Shown here in pieces: positions 6,371-15,220 of a stretch of 64,000 nucleotides of DNA (positions are counted from its first letter, which is position 1; every line of letters begins with the position of its first letter). The notes below the pieces were generated by a model. It was not told where the DNA came from and searched no databases. It worked only from the letters and a program-made list of their open reading frames with translations. The stretch is from NCBI RefSeq assembly GCF_000774145.1, contig NZ_KN322987.1:498756-562755 (forward strand). The letters are read 5' to 3'. The stretch is from Pseudomonas mediterranea CFBP 5447 (GTDB lineage Bacteria > Pseudomonadota > Gammaproteobacteria > Pseudomonadales > Pseudomonadaceae). Made by a program: the position numbers and the translations under genes.

Positions 6371-8974
6371 TTATTTATCCGTTTTCTTCATCCCAATCCG
6401 CCGACGCATATCCGCCGTGATGCTCTGGCGGGTTTTCTTCAGGTCGGCCCAGGGTTCGTGACCCACTTCCGCCAGACGCTCGTGGACGTTGTGCACATTC
6501 CACAGATTCGCCCCCTTGAGTTCCGCCACCTCCTCCCGAAAAATCGGCACCGACACCGGCAGTCCTTCGCGGGTGCGGACGGCGTAGGCGCAGATGGTGG
6601 TGGCGCCGAGGCCGTTGCGCAGGTAGTCGATGAAGATCCGCCCGACGCGGTTCTTCGGCCCGGACACCGCGGAGAAGCGATCCGGCAGCAGCTTCGCCAT
6701 GTGGCTGACAATGGCATGGCTGAATCCCTTGACCTCGTCCCAGCCGAGTTTGCGCGTCAGCGGCACCACCACATGGATGCCCTTGCCGCCGCTGGTCTTG
6801 AGAAACGCCTTGAGGCCCAGTTCATCGAGCACCGATAACGTCAGCTGGGTCGCTTCCACCATGCTTTTCCAGGGCAACGCCGGATCCGGGTCGAGGTCGA
6901 GGACGAAACGATCCGGCTTGTCCAGGTCGACGGCGGTGGCGTTCCAGGTGTGCAGCTCCACCGTGCTCATCTGCACGGCGCCGATCAGCGCCTCGGCGTT
7001 GTTGATGATCATCACCGGCTGCCCGGTCAAGGCCTTGTCCAGGCTGGTAATTCCGGGAATCGCCAGGCGCTCGGGGTTCTTCTGGAAGAACAGCTCGCCG
7101 GCGATCCCGTCCGGCGCCCGCACCAGAGCCACCGGACGCTCGGCCAGTTCCGGCAGAATGAATTCGGCGACGCTGGCGTAATATTCGGCCAGTTGCAGTT
7201 TGGTGGTGCCGCTGGTGGCGTCGATGACCCGCTCGGGATGAGTGATCCGCACCTTGCCGTCCATCGCCGGGGCCTGGGTGGCCTTGCCCTTGGCTTTCGT
7301 CGTGGACTTGGCCGGCTTTTTTTCGACTTCCGCAGGTTTGTCCACCGGTTTCGGGCGTTCCTGGGTAATTTCCTTGGCCGGTTTGTCGCTGCGCAAGCCA
7401 TGGAACACCGCATGCCGCACCGAACCTTCCTTGGTCATCTCGGCATACGCCACTTCGGCCAGCAACGTCGGCTTGAGCCAGTGCACGCCCTTGGCTTCGT
7501 AGCCGGTGGGCGGGTTGACCACGGCGGCTTTTTTCGTCTCCAGGGGCAGCAATTGCTGATGGATGCTCTTGAGGGTGGTTTCGTTGAACCCGGTGCCGAC
7601 CTTGCCGGCATAGCGCAGCTCACCGCTGTCGGCGTCATGTAAGCCCAACAGCAACGCGCCGAAAGCACTGCGGGCACCCTTGGGTTCGCTGAAGCCGACC
7701 ACCACGAACTCCTGGCGGTTCTTGCACTTGAGCTTGATCCAGTCATTGCTGCGCCGGGACACATAGGCACTGCCCGCGCGCTTGCCGATCAGCCCTTCCA
7801 TCTTCATCTGGCAAGCGCTGTTGAGCAATGCATCCGGGGTCTCCTCGAAGGCATCGGAGAAACGCAGCAATGGATCTTCGTTGCCCTCCAACACCGCCGC
7901 CAGCGCAGCCCGGCGCTGCTCCACCGGCACTTTGCGCAGGTCCATGCCATTGAGATACGGCAGGTCGAACAGGTAATAGGCGATCCTGCCGCTGCTGCCG
8001 GCGTCGAAGGCATTTTGCAGGGCCTGGAAATCCGGCACGCCCTGTTCGTTGGCCACCACCATTTCCCCATCCAGCCAGGCCGACTCAAGCCCAAGCCCGG
8101 CGAGGGCCTCGGCCTGGCTGGGCAACTTGTGGGTCCAGTCGTGGCCGTTGCGAGTGATCAGGCGCACATCACCGTTTTCGATACGGGCCATGACCCGATA
8201 ACCATCGAATTTGATTTCATAGAGCCATTCACCGTCGGGGGCGCTTTCCACCAGGGTCGCCAGCTCCGGCTTGAGCGTCTCGGGAATCGGCCCGGCCACC
8301 GCGCCACTGATGGTGTTCTTCGAAGCTTTTTTCGATGACGTGGGCTTGGCGGCTTTCTCCGGCTGTTTCACCGCTTTGGCAGCGGCGGTTTTGCCACGGC
8401 GCTTGGGGACGATGGTGCGGTCACTGAGCACACTGTCCGGCTCGGCCTGCACCACGTCGTATTCACTTTCGGGCCGGGCGGCGTCGTCCTGGTGTTTGAT
8501 CAGGAACCACTGTTCCTGCTTGCCCGGCATGTGGGTGCGGACCAGATTCCACAAGCCGGCCAGCTTCTCGCCTTGCAGCTCGAACTTGAGCCGGCCTTTT
8601 TCATAGGCTTCATGGGGATCGCCCTGGGGGATCCATACGCCCCGATCCCAGACGATGACATCGCCGGCGCCGTAATGGCCTTCGGGAATGCTGCCTTCAA
8701 ACGTCGCGTAATCCAGCGGATGGTCTTCGACATGCACCGCAAGGCGCTTGGACTTGGGGTCCAGGCTCGGTCCCTTGGGCACCGCCCAGCTCTTCAGGGC
8801 GCCGTCCAGCTCCAGGCGAAAGTCGTAGTGCAGTCGCGAGGCGTCGTGTTTCTGGATGCAGAACTGCAAGGCGTGGGCGGTTTTCTTCGACGTGCGCGAA
8901 CGCTTCGCCGCCGGCTCCGGAGTGGCGGCGAAATCACGCATGCGGTTGTAGTCATCGAGATTCTTGCTGGTCAT
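6371..8974 (-). CDS. ligD: DNA ligase D, multifunctional NHEJ repair enzyme
   Basis: The 867-residue protein has the Pseudomonas LigD order. Residues 1-175 are the 3'-phosphoesterase domain (LQFCIQKHDASRLHYDFRLE). After a Lys/Ala linker comes the ATP-dependent ligase with adenylated K255 in EIKFDGYR, motif IV EGLIGKR at 393-399 and motif V KLK at 414-416. A second basic linker (530-570) leads to the archaeo-eukaryotic primase-type polymerase with D693 and D695 (LDLDPD), GGKGIHV 729-735 and D783. It would process and seal double-strand breaks recruited by Ku; no ku gene is in this window. The start overlaps the stop of the YbdK-type gene (ATGA), making ligD the last gene of a leftward four-gene unit. 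All catalytic motifs seen are intact. Confidence 0.97.
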   Translation of the reverse strand: MTSKNLDDYNRMRDFAATPEPAAKRSRTSKKTAHALQFCIQKHDASRLHYDFRLELDGALKSWAVPKGPSLDPKSKRLAVHVEDHPLDYATFEGSIPEGHYGAGDVIVWDRGVWIPQGDPHEAYEKGRLKFELQGEKLAGLWNLVRTHMPGKQEQWFLIKHQDDAARPESEYDVVQAEPDSVLSDRTIVPKRRGKTAAAKAVKQPEKAAKPTSSKKASKNTISGAVAGPIPETLKPELATLVESAPDGEWLYEIKFDGYRVMARIENGDVRLITRNGHDWTHKLPSQAEALAGLGLESAWLDGEMVVANEQGVPDFQALQNAFDAGSSGRIAYYLFDLPYLNGMDLRKVPVEQRRAALAAVLEGNEDPLLRFSDAFEETPDALLNSACQMKMEGLIGKRAGSAYVSRRSNDWIKLKCKNRQEFVVVGFSEPKGARSAFGALLLGLHDADSGELRYAGKVGTGFNETTLKSIHQQLLPLETKKAAVVNPPTGYEAKGVHWLKPTLLAEVAYAEMTKEGSVRHAVFHGLRSDKPAKEITQERPKPVDKPAEVEKKPAKSTTKAKGKATQAPAMDGKVRITHPERVIDATSGTTKLQLAEYYASVAEFILPELAERPVALVRAPDGIAGELFFQKNPERLAIPGITSLDKALTGQPVMIINNAEALIGAVQMSTVELHTWNATAVDLDKPDRFVLDLDPDPALPWKSMVEATQLTLSVLDELGLKAFLKTSGGKGIHVVVPLTRKLGWDEVKGFSHAIVSHMAKLLPDRFSAVSGPKNRVGRIFIDYLRNGLGATTICAYAVRTREGLPVSVPIFREEVAELKGANLWNVHNVHERLAEVGHEPWADLKKTRQSITADMRRRIGMKKTDK

Positions 8975-10134
8975 CGGCCACCTGCCGCTTGCTGGAGCGT
9001 CGGACCGGCCACGGGCAACCCGGCGGTCTCCGACACCAGTTGATCGACGACCCGGCCCAGGGCCTCCGCAGGCGTATCCCCCAGCAACAAGCCCTGTTCG
9101 TAAAGAACCACTTGCCGGTCGGCACTGGTGCCTTCCTGCACGATCCGCCGCGCCTGCTTGAACACATCGCTGACCCCGAGGGCCGCGGCCGTTTCACCGA
9201 AGGTCTGTTCGGCCAGGGTCAGCCATTCACCGATGAGCATCGGCTGCTCCTGCCCCTCGATGATGAACTCCGCCAGGATCCCGTGGCGCTTGGCCCGCCA
9301 GCGGTTCTCCTTGAGGATCCACTGCGAGGTCTGGCTATAGCGCGCGCCGGGCTTGGGTTGGGCAATGGCGTGGGCCACCATCAGGCGAAACAGCGAGACC
9401 AGGCAAAGGACATCGTCGATCCGTGGACAGGCATCGCAGATGCGCAGCTCCAGGGTGGGAAAATGCGAGGAAGGTCGAATCACCCACCAGCAATCGCTGG
9501 CCTGGCGGATCGAGCCAGTGCGCATGAGCAAGTCGACGTACTCGGCAAACGCCGATTCGTCTTCGAAGAATTCCGGGACGCCCATGCGCGGCCACTCATC
9601 GCAGGCGACCTGGCGGTAGCTGCTGAAGCCGCTATACGCGCCGTTCCAGAACGGTGACGAAGCGCTCAGCGCGAGAAACATCGGCAGCCAGGGTAAGACC
9701 TCGTTCATCACCCGGACCCGATCCCGGTCGGCCGGGACCTCGACGTGTACATGCAGCCCCGACAGCACGCTGCGGCGGGCCACCCGCTGGTAATCATCGA
9801 ACAGTTGCTGGAAGTGCAATTCATCGGTGGGTTGCAGAACCTGCGCCGCCATGGGGTGAGAGCCGGCGCTGAGCAATCCCAGTCCATGGGGCGCCAAACG
9901 TCGCGTCAGCCCTGTGCGTACCTCGCTCAGGTAGTCGGCGGCTTCGGGCAGGCTGCGAAAGATGGGCGATGCCACCTCGACCTGGCTCTGGAACATTTCA
10001 TGGGCGAAATGCTTGCCCAACTCGATCCGGCATTCGGCCACCGCAGCCTCGGACGGTTGACCGGGCATGCAGCGGGTTTGCAGGTCGGTGATGAAATATT
10101 CTTCTTCAATGCCGAACTTCAGACGCCTGTTCAT
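8971..10134 (-). CDS. YbdK-type carboxylate-amine ligase (glutamate-cysteine ligase 2 family)
   Basis: The 387-residue enzyme belongs to the GCS2 family: FGIEEEYFITD at the N-terminus, FQSQVEVASPI near residue 50, and LSGLHVHVEVP near 125 are the usual ATP/metal and substrate-binding motifs. YbdK-like proteins form amide bonds between a carboxylate and an amine using ATP and generally have only weak glutamate-cysteine ligase activity, so the true substrate is often a different acid/amine pair. The start ATG follows GGAGGGATTATCG. It overlaps the upstream methyltransferase gene by 29 bases and ligD by 4. Its position after an iron oxygenase-like and a methyltransferase gene suggests a small-molecule tailoring pathway rather than glutathione synthesis; that is inference. 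Confidence 0.88.
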   Translation of the reverse strand: MNRRLKFGIEEEYFITDLQTRCMPGQPSEAAVAECRIELGKHFAHEMFQSQVEVASPIFRSLPEAADYLSEVRTGLTRRLAPHGLGLLSAGSHPMAAQVLQPTDELHFQQLFDDYQRVARRSVLSGLHVHVEVPADRDRVRVMNEVLPWLPMFLALSASSPFWNGAYSGFSSYRQVACDEWPRMGVPEFFEDESAFAEYVDLLMRTGSIRQASDCWWVIRPSSHFPTLELRICDACPRIDDVLCLVSLFRLMVAHAIAQPKPGARYSQTSQWILKENRWRAKRHGILAEFIIEGQEQPMLIGEWLTLAEQTFGETAAALGVSDVFKQARRIVQEGTSADRQVVLYEQGLLLGDTPAEALGRVVDQLVSETAGLPVAGPTLQQAAGGR

Positions 10135-11107
10135 CGATAATCCCTCCGATACCCGCGCCGATACGGGTTACCACCAACGCCACCACGGCGATCCTTTCCA
10201 CGTTCTGATACCCAGGCGTCAGCAGCTCTTCACCAAAGACGTCCGGGTCCAGCTCCTTGTAGGTCCAGCCAAATTCCGGCGAGTCGCGCCATGTTCCCAA
10301 CGCCTCCAGGAACGGATCGCGACCATCGACCATCGCCACACCGGTGTAGAGCACCAGCGAGCCGCCCGGTGTGAGCCGGGGCAACGCCTGCTCGACAATG
10401 CGCAACGACAGCCCGGCGCCGAGGGCGCCACCGCCGTCGCGATAGGCACGCTCCGCCGGATCGGCCATGTACGGCGGGTTGGCGACGATCAGGTCGAATT
10501 GGCCGTCGACGTTCTGCAGCAGGTCGCTGTGGGCGAGCTCGAGGTTGCCCACCTCGGCCAACGCGGCATTGACCGCGCTCAGGCGCAGGGCCAGCGGATT
10601 GATGTCCAGCGCCAGCACCTGGGCCTCGCGACGGGCCCGGGCAATCACGATCGCCCCGACACCAGCGCCGCAGCCGATGTCCACGGCGCGATGCACCGCC
10701 GTGAAATTCTGTTGCAGGTGGGTATGGATCAGTTGTGCGAAGCGGTAGCTGTCCGGGCCGAAAAATACCGCATCGCTGGACTGGGTCGGGAATGCCGAAT
10801 GGGCAAACAGCAGCCCGTCCAGGCTCGACCAGCGCACCCGGCTGTGGAGCAGGCCCTGGCGCTCTTCCAGCACCTCGGCTTCCTGCAGTTGCCGCTGCTC
10901 GTCGGCGGAGATCAGCCCCGGCGCAAATGGCCGCGACCAGCCGAACACGTCGCGCAATGTCCTGGAACGCTCGTTTCCGGGCCTCTGGTTGACCCGTTCA
11001 TGGGTCAGCGGTGTTGGCGTGATGAAGCGATAACCGTCGGCTTGTAACCGACGGCCCAGCTGCAACAGCGCCAGGTCGGGTTCGGACAGGCGTTCTTCCT
11101 GATTCAT
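10106..11107 (-). CDS. Class I SAM-dependent methyltransferase with NPPY motif
   Basis: The 333-residue protein has the SAM-binding motif AVDIGCGAGVGA (141-152), an acidic motif II loop LALDINPLAL (165-174) and the NPPY motif at 210-213. NPPY is characteristic of N-methyltransferases acting on amide or ring nitrogens, such as the PrmC/HemK and DNA-adenine groups. The N-terminal 100 residues (ADGYRFITPTPLTHERVNQRP) form a separate substrate domain. The ATG is preceded by AGGAG. It follows the iron-enzyme gene by nine bases and overlaps the ligase gene by 29, so it is translationally coupled in the same leftward operon. Whether the target is a protein or a small molecule is not visible. Confidence 0.88.
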   Translation of the reverse strand: MNQEERLSEPDLALLQLGRRLQADGYRFITPTPLTHERVNQRPGNERSRTLRDVFGWSRPFAPGLISADEQRQLQEAEVLEERQGLLHSRVRWSSLDGLLFAHSAFPTQSSDAVFFGPDSYRFAQLIHTHLQQNFTAVHRAVDIGCGAGVGAIVIARARREAQVLALDINPLALRLSAVNAALAEVGNLELAHSDLLQNVDGQFDLIVANPPYMADPAERAYRDGGGALGAGLSLRIVEQALPRLTPGGSLVLYTGVAMVDGRDPFLEALGTWRDSPEFGWTYKELDPDVFGEELLTPGYQNVERIAVVALVVTRIGAGIGGIIDEQASEVRH

Positions 11108-11116
11108 GCAGGGCTC

Positions 11117-12511
11117 CTAGCGCAGTACGGATTTGAGTTCGATGAATCGACGGGTCGCCAGCAACCCGGCCGGATGACTGTGGCAGCGAGCCGAGAGCCA
11201 GGGCATCAAGGTTTGCATCTGCTCGTCGGGCGTCTGGCCACGCAGCGCCTGCTGCAGACTTTGCACATCGGGATCTTCTGCCGGCGCGGGCAACTCGCCG
11301 GCGGCGCCATGGTTGCGCCGGGGCGTCGAACGAGTGCTCTTTTCCAGCCAGTCACCGGCTATCCAATCGTGCAGCAGCTGCTTTTCGTACGGGCTGAACA
11401 CCCCGAACATTGCCGCGCCGGCCCCTTCGATCAGGGTCCAGAACCGACTGTGCTGCGGATCCTCGTGACGCCGGATCCAGCCTTTGCCTTGCAGCGCGTC
11501 AAGGAAGCCTTCCAGTTGGCCCGGCGCCGCCAGCCACTGGTTGACCGTCTTGCCCTCGAACTTGCAGTAGTCGGAGTGCATGTGCTGGCCGAACGGGCGC
11601 TTGCGTTCGAGCATGTCCAATACTTCGCGATACAGATCGAACGATTCGATGATCGCCCGGCTGCCCTGCCCCAGGTCATTCAGGCGATAACCCAGGGTCA
11701 CCCGACGCCAGAAAGCTTCGCGGTCGGCTTCCATCGGCATCAGTTGCAGCAGCGATTGCACGGCTTTATGGGCGTGGCCGGTGCTGGCGTTGTCGATGGT
11801 CACGTGGAGAGTGAAGTAATAGGGATCGATGTCCAGTTCGCTCAGCTCATAGGCGCTGATCAACAGATGCAGGGGCAGTTGCTCGTAGCCCAGGTTGTAG
11901 CCGATGACCTCGGGCAGGTATTCATCGCCGGCGTAGCCCAGGGCCAGTTGCACTGCGCCTTGCAGGTAACGCTCGTCGTCGATGTCCGGCGCATCCGCCA
12001 AGCCGTGTTCGGCAAGCAGTTTGCGGTAGATCACCACATGGTTCTGCGCCGGGACGCCGTCGCCCAATTCTTCCAGGTAGGTGCACAGCAAACCTTCGAA
12101 GCGGTGGTCGTGCCAGTGCTTGAGCACGCCATACAACCAGGCACCGTCCACCAGTTTGGTCGGTGCGACGGCCTGAAGGAAATACAAGGCGTGGGCCTTG
12201 TTGGTGAAGAACTCCCGTGCGCCGCCGTTCTTGCGCCGTTCCAGGTAATCGCCATATTGCCGGGCCACGCCGGCGCTGTGTTGCTCGACCCAGGCTTGCA
12301 GGGCCATCGGGTCGTCGGGCATTTCCTGGGGCAGCGCCTCGGCCTTCTCCAGGCATGATTGGAGAAAAGCCTGGGCCACGGCTTGCCTGTCGGCATCGTC
12401 CGGCCCCTGGAGCAGCCGCTCGTAGCATTGGCGAACGTTCCCGGCGGCGGTGAACGGATCTGTAAACGGCCGCTCGGTGGCGGGCCGGTGAAGGGAAGTC
12501 AGCGCAGTCAT
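11117..12511 (-). CDS. Iron-containing redox enzyme, haem-oxygenase-like diiron oxidase superfamily
   Basis: The 464-residue product resembles the iron-containing redox enzyme family with a haem-oxygenase-like helical fold. Candidate metal ligands are E148 and H158 (YLEELGDG...NH), E210 (NLGYE), H236 and D240 (YYFTLHVTID) and H246, spaced as in diiron N-oxygenase/decarboxylase members. Residues 60-115 are an extra N-terminal helical part and residues 390-430 a disordered, Arg/Pro-rich linker. Such enzymes oxidise amino acids or fatty acids using O2. It is first in a leftward operon with an NPPY methyltransferase, a carboxylate-amine ligase and ligD; GAGG precedes the ATG. The substrate and the meaning of the ligD link are unknown. 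The family call is confident, the ligand assignment is tentative. Confidence 0.82.
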   Translation of the reverse strand: MTALTSLHRPATERPFTDPFTAAGNVRQCYERLLQGPDDADRQAVAQAFLQSCLEKAEALPQEMPDDPMALQAWVEQHSAGVARQYGDYLERRKNGGAREFFTNKAHALYFLQAVAPTKLVDGAWLYGVLKHWHDHRFEGLLCTYLEELGDGVPAQNHVVIYRKLLAEHGLADAPDIDDERYLQGAVQLALGYAGDEYLPEVIGYNLGYEQLPLHLLISAYELSELDIDPYYFTLHVTIDNASTGHAHKAVQSLLQLMPMEADREAFWRRVTLGYRLNDLGQGSRAIIESFDLYREVLDMLERKRPFGQHMHSDYCKFEGKTVNQWLAAPGQLEGFLDALQGKGWIRRHEDPQHSRFWTLIEGAGAAMFGVFSPYEKQLLHDWIAGDWLEKSTRSTPRRNHGAAGELPAPAEDPDVQSLQQALRGQTPDEQMQTLMPWLSARCHSHPAGLLATRRFIELKSVLR

Positions 12512-12653
12512 AAGGGCCTCATGGGTGCTTGGCAGGACGCTGAATCAGCACGTCTCTTCCAGAGCAGAGCCTTGGGCGCGGCGAAAAATTCCCTCGGATT
12601 GAAATGCCGCCGGATAAACGGGGCGCACCGTTGTAATGGGAACCCTCGCTTCG

Positions 12654-12667
12654 TTCGAGCTCTCGAA
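12654..12667. promoter_or_regulatory. Inverted repeat TTCGAG-N2-CTCGAA upstream of the iron-enzyme operon
   Basis: Two perfect 6-base arms with a 2-base spacer lie 143 bases before the first gene of the leftward operon. A regulator site is possible, but the length is short for GC-rich DNA and chance occurrence cannot be excluded. Confidence 0.3.
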
Positions 12668-12717
12668 TGGAAGAACCAGGGGTGACAACTCTGTGAGGAC
12701 CAAGGGTGTAGCAATTC

Positions 12718-12811
12718 TGTGGCGAGGGAGCTTGCTCCCGCTGGGTCGCGAAGCGGCCCCAAAAACTCGCGAGCGCTGCGCACTCGAGCGGGAGCAAGCT
12801 CCCTCGCCACA
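12718..12811. repeat. REP doublet, GTGGCGAGGGAGCTTGCTCC type
   Basis: TGTGGCGAGGGAGCTTGCTC and its reverse complement are separated by about 54 bases. The element lies just before the antiporter gene, with its right end about 30 bases from that gene's Shine-Dalgarno, an unusual upstream position for a REP. Confidence 0.9.
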
Positions 12812-12851
12812 GTAGCGCTTGGCGCCACAATGAGTGATACAAGGAGCACCA

Positions 12852-14189
12852 ATGATTTTCACAGCGTGGGTTGCGGTACTCGGTGCTGTATTGCTGACCC
12901 TGGCCCTGACTTCTTCCTACCTGCGCTGGATGCCGGTGACCACGTCGGCGATGTGCCTGGCGCTGGGGGTCGCCATCGGCCCGGCCGGGCTGGGTTTGTT
13001 GAAGCTGGACGTCAGCGACTCCACGACCTGGATGGAACACCTCACCGAAATCGCCGTGGTGTTTTCGCTGTTCGTCAGCGGCCTCAAGTTGCGCCTGCCC
13101 TTCAAGGACCGCACCTGGCGCGTGGCCTATGGGTTGGCCGGGCCAGTGATGATCCTGAGCATCGCCGGCCTGTGCCTGGCATTGCACTACCTGTTCGGCC
13201 TCGGTTGGGGCGTGTCGCTGCTGATCGGTGCGATGCTGGCCCCGACCGATCCGGTGCTGGCGGCGCTGGTGCAGGTCAACGATGCCCGGGATGACGATCG
13301 GGTGCGGTTCGGGCTGTCCGGTGAGGCCGGGTTGAACGATGGCACGGCGTTTCCGTTCGTGATCCTTGGCCTGTTGATGCTGCGTGACGACAATGGCGGC
13401 TTCCTCGCCGAATGGGCCTTGCGCAATGTGTTGTGGGCTGTACCGGCAGGCTTGCTGATCGGTTACGCGATGGGCCGCGGCATTGGCCGCCTGACCTTGT
13501 CGATGCGCATCAAGAATGCCGACAGCACTCTATCACCCAACGATTACCTGGCCCTGGCGTTGATCGCGTTGGCCTATGTCGCCGCCGAATCGGTCCAGGG
13601 CTATGGCTTTCTCTCGGTGTTCGCCGCCGGCTTGGGGTTGCGCCAGGCCGAGGTCGCCTCCACCGACAAGGACTCGCCGCCGGCCGAGCACCTGGTGCAA
13701 CCGGTGGTGGGACACGAAACTGTCGCCCCGCGGCAAGCCGTGCTGGGCGACACCGAGTCCCTGGATGACGGCCAGGTGGCCGCCGGTGTGATGATGGGCG
13801 ACATGCTCGCCTTCGGCAGCCTGGTGGAGCGCGCCATGGAAGTGTTCCTGGTGACGCTGCTCGGGGTGGTGCTGGCCAATCATTGGGACTGGCGGGCCCT
13901 GGCCATCGGCGCCCTGTTGTTCGCTGTCATCCGTCCAGTGTGCGTGCTGGCGATGCCCTGGGGGCGCTTGCTGGACCGCTCGCAACGGCTGCTGATCGGC
14001 TGGTTCGGCATACGCGGTATCGGCAGTCTGTTCTACCTGTTCTTTGCCTTGAACCATAACTTGCAGCCCGAGGTGGCGAGCCTGTGTATCAACCTCACCC
14101 TCTCGGTGGTGTCCCTGAGCATCCTGGTCCACGGCTTGAGCACCCAGCCGACCCTGGCGTGGTATGAACGCCATAAGCGATCAGGCTAG
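12852..14189 (+). CDS. Cation/proton antiporter, NhaP/CPA1 type
   Basis: The 445-residue integral membrane protein has about 12 hydrophobic segments and the CPA1 features: a glycine-rich segment (ALGVAIGPAGLGLL, about 37-50), GAMLAPTDPVLAALVQ near 135-150 and GLSGEAGLNDGTAFPFV near 160-176, which holds the ND pair used for ion exchange. It would swap Na+ or K+ for protons across the inner membrane in pH or salt homeostasis. The ATG at 12852 is chosen because AAGGAG ends five bases before it; an in-frame GTG at 12834 has no such site. A hydrophilic loop (residues 270-310, KDSPPAEHLVQPVVGHE) interrupts the helices. The gene is convergent with the following membrane-protein gene. Confidence 0.9.
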   Translation: MIFTAWVAVLGAVLLTLALTSSYLRWMPVTTSAMCLALGVAIGPAGLGLLKLDVSDSTTWMEHLTEIAVVFSLFVSGLKLRLPFKDRTWRVAYGLAGPVMILSIAGLCLALHYLFGLGWGVSLLIGAMLAPTDPVLAALVQVNDARDDDRVRFGLSGEAGLNDGTAFPFVILGLLMLRDDNGGFLAEWALRNVLWAVPAGLLIGYAMGRGIGRLTLSMRIKNADSTLSPNDYLALALIALAYVAAESVQGYGFLSVFAAGLGLRQAEVASTDKDSPPAEHLVQPVVGHETVAPRQAVLGDTESLDDGQVAAGVMMGDMLAFGSLVERAMEVFLVTLLGVVLANHWDWRALAIGALLFAVIRPVCVLAMPWGRLLDRSQRLLIGWFGIRGIGSLFYLFFALNHNLQPEVASLCINLTLSVVSLSILVHGLSTQPTLAWYERHKRSG

Positions 14190-14200
14190 GCCAGTAGGCC

Positions 14201-14737
14201 TCAAGCCCCGGGGTCGCTCACCTGGATATAAACCGAATACACCCCGAGCAACACCCAGAACGCGGCAAAGATCCATGGCGTGCGCACCGAAAACAGCAGC
14301 GACTTGCGGTAGCCCTTGTGGGTCGATTCCCGCTCGCTAAACAGCGGCGACTCGTCATAGACCAGGCCCATCATCGGTTCGGAGCGCAGCAACTCACTTT
14401 GTTTGAAGTGCCAATGATCAATGATTTCGTAAGCGGCACGGATACCCGGCCAGGCATTGAGGGAGCTCAGGAAACCCAGCAAGGCCAGGAACGGCGGCAC
14501 GATCAAGGTGAACAACTTGCCCCATTCCGGGTTCAGGTTGGCCATGCAGGAGGCGAAGGCGATCACCAGGAACGACTGGGCGGCCAGGTACGCATCGGTA
14601 CGATTGGCCAGGATGCTGGTTTCGTACTGGATCTCCCGACGATAGAAATCCAATCGCTCCTTGGGAGAGCCGAACAACTTGGCCTGGTGTTCCGTCAGTT
14701 CTTCTTCCTGGGTCTGGCTGGTCAGGATTCGGGGCAT
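14201..14737 (-). CDS. Small membrane protein of unknown function
   Basis: I do not recognise this 178-residue protein with certainty. It begins with a hydrophilic, charged stretch (SQTQEEELTEHQAKLFGSPKERLDFYRREIQYE) and has two close membrane helices at about 50-68 and 74-95 and a third at about 153-172. A soluble segment of about 55 residues lies between them. The arrangement of a short cytoplasmic helix plus paired membrane spans recalls several small bacterial 2TM/3TM families of unknown role. It ends 11 bases from the convergent antiporter gene and is divergent from a 77-residue membrane protein. No known catalytic motif is seen. Confidence 0.72.
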   Translation of the reverse strand: MPRILTSQTQEEELTEHQAKLFGSPKERLDFYRREIQYETSILANRTDAYLAAQSFLVIAFASCMANLNPEWGKLFTLIVPPFLALLGFLSSLNAWPGIRAAYEIIDHWHFKQSELLRSEPMMGLVYDESPLFSERESTHKGYRKSLLFSVRTPWIFAAFWVLLGVYSVYIQVSDPGA

Positions 14738-14882
14738 TGCGCGGGCTATCCCTCAGTCATGGTTCGAATCTGTTGGATGATCGCGCCGCCAGGCAAGTTC
14801 AAGCCAATGGACAGCAGGTCCAACGAAACGCCGTCTCGCCGCCAGGGTCTGTAGATCATCGACGGCATGTGAGGACAGTTGA

Positions 14883-15116
14883 GTGGATTATCTTGGATGG
14901 GTGCAATGGCCGGCGATGGTGGTGACGGTGCTCGCCGCCTGGCTGATCGGATCACGCCAGCCGCGACGGCGGGTAATGGGTTTCAGTTGCTTCATCGCGA
15001 GCAACATTCTGTGGGTAGTCTGGGGGCTGCATTCGGATGCGTATGCGTTGATCGTGTTGCAGTTCTGTTTGTGTGCGATGAATTTGCGGGGGTTCAAGAA
15101 AAACACCACTGGATAG
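14883..15116 (+). CDS. Small membrane protein, 77 residues
   Basis: The start is a GTG at 14883 with AGGA a few bases upstream. The product has three hydrophobic segments (about 6-22, 30-48, 51-65) separated by short basic loops (GSRQPRRRVMG), giving three predicted spans, and ends with LRGFKKNTTG. The pattern SCFIASNILWVVWGLHSDAYALIVLQFCLCAMNLRG resembles one repeat of small PnuC- or SWEET-like half transporters, which is only suggestive. It stands alone, followed by a REP doublet. Confidence 0.7.
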   Translation: MDYLGWVQWPAMVVTVLAAWLIGSRQPRRRVMGFSCFIASNILWVVWGLHSDAYALIVLQFCLCAMNLRGFKKNTTG

Positions 15117-15132
15117 TCAGGAGACGCGCCCC

Positions 15133-15200
15133 TGTGGCGAGGGGATTTATCCCCGCTGGGGTGCGAAGCAGCCCCAAAACGGATAAATCCCCTCGCCACA
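15133..15200. repeat. REP doublet, GTGGCGAGGGGATTTATCC type
   Basis: TGTGGCGAGGGGATTTATCC and GGATAAATCCCCTCGCCACA enclose a central GCTGGGGTGCGAAGCAGCCC hairpin, giving three nested stems. It lies between the convergent small membrane protein and hybrid kinase genes. Confidence 0.9.
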
Positions 15201-15220
15201 GGAGATCACCACAAGTCAGG

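Larger units (their letters stand above)
12512..12851. other. Intergenic region with promoter space for the leftward operon and a REP doublet
   Basis: No credible gene is visible in these 340 bases. The left part should hold the promoter of the iron-enzyme operon; it includes an inverted repeat TTCGAG-CT-CTCGAA at 12654-12667. The right part is a REP doublet and the Shine-Dalgarno AAGGAG (12841-12846) of the antiporter gene. Confidence 0.6.

Noticed and set aside
12834..12851. GTG start six codons upstream of the antiporter ATG
   Set aside because: The Shine-Dalgarno AAGGAG lies between the two codons and can only serve the ATG at 12852.
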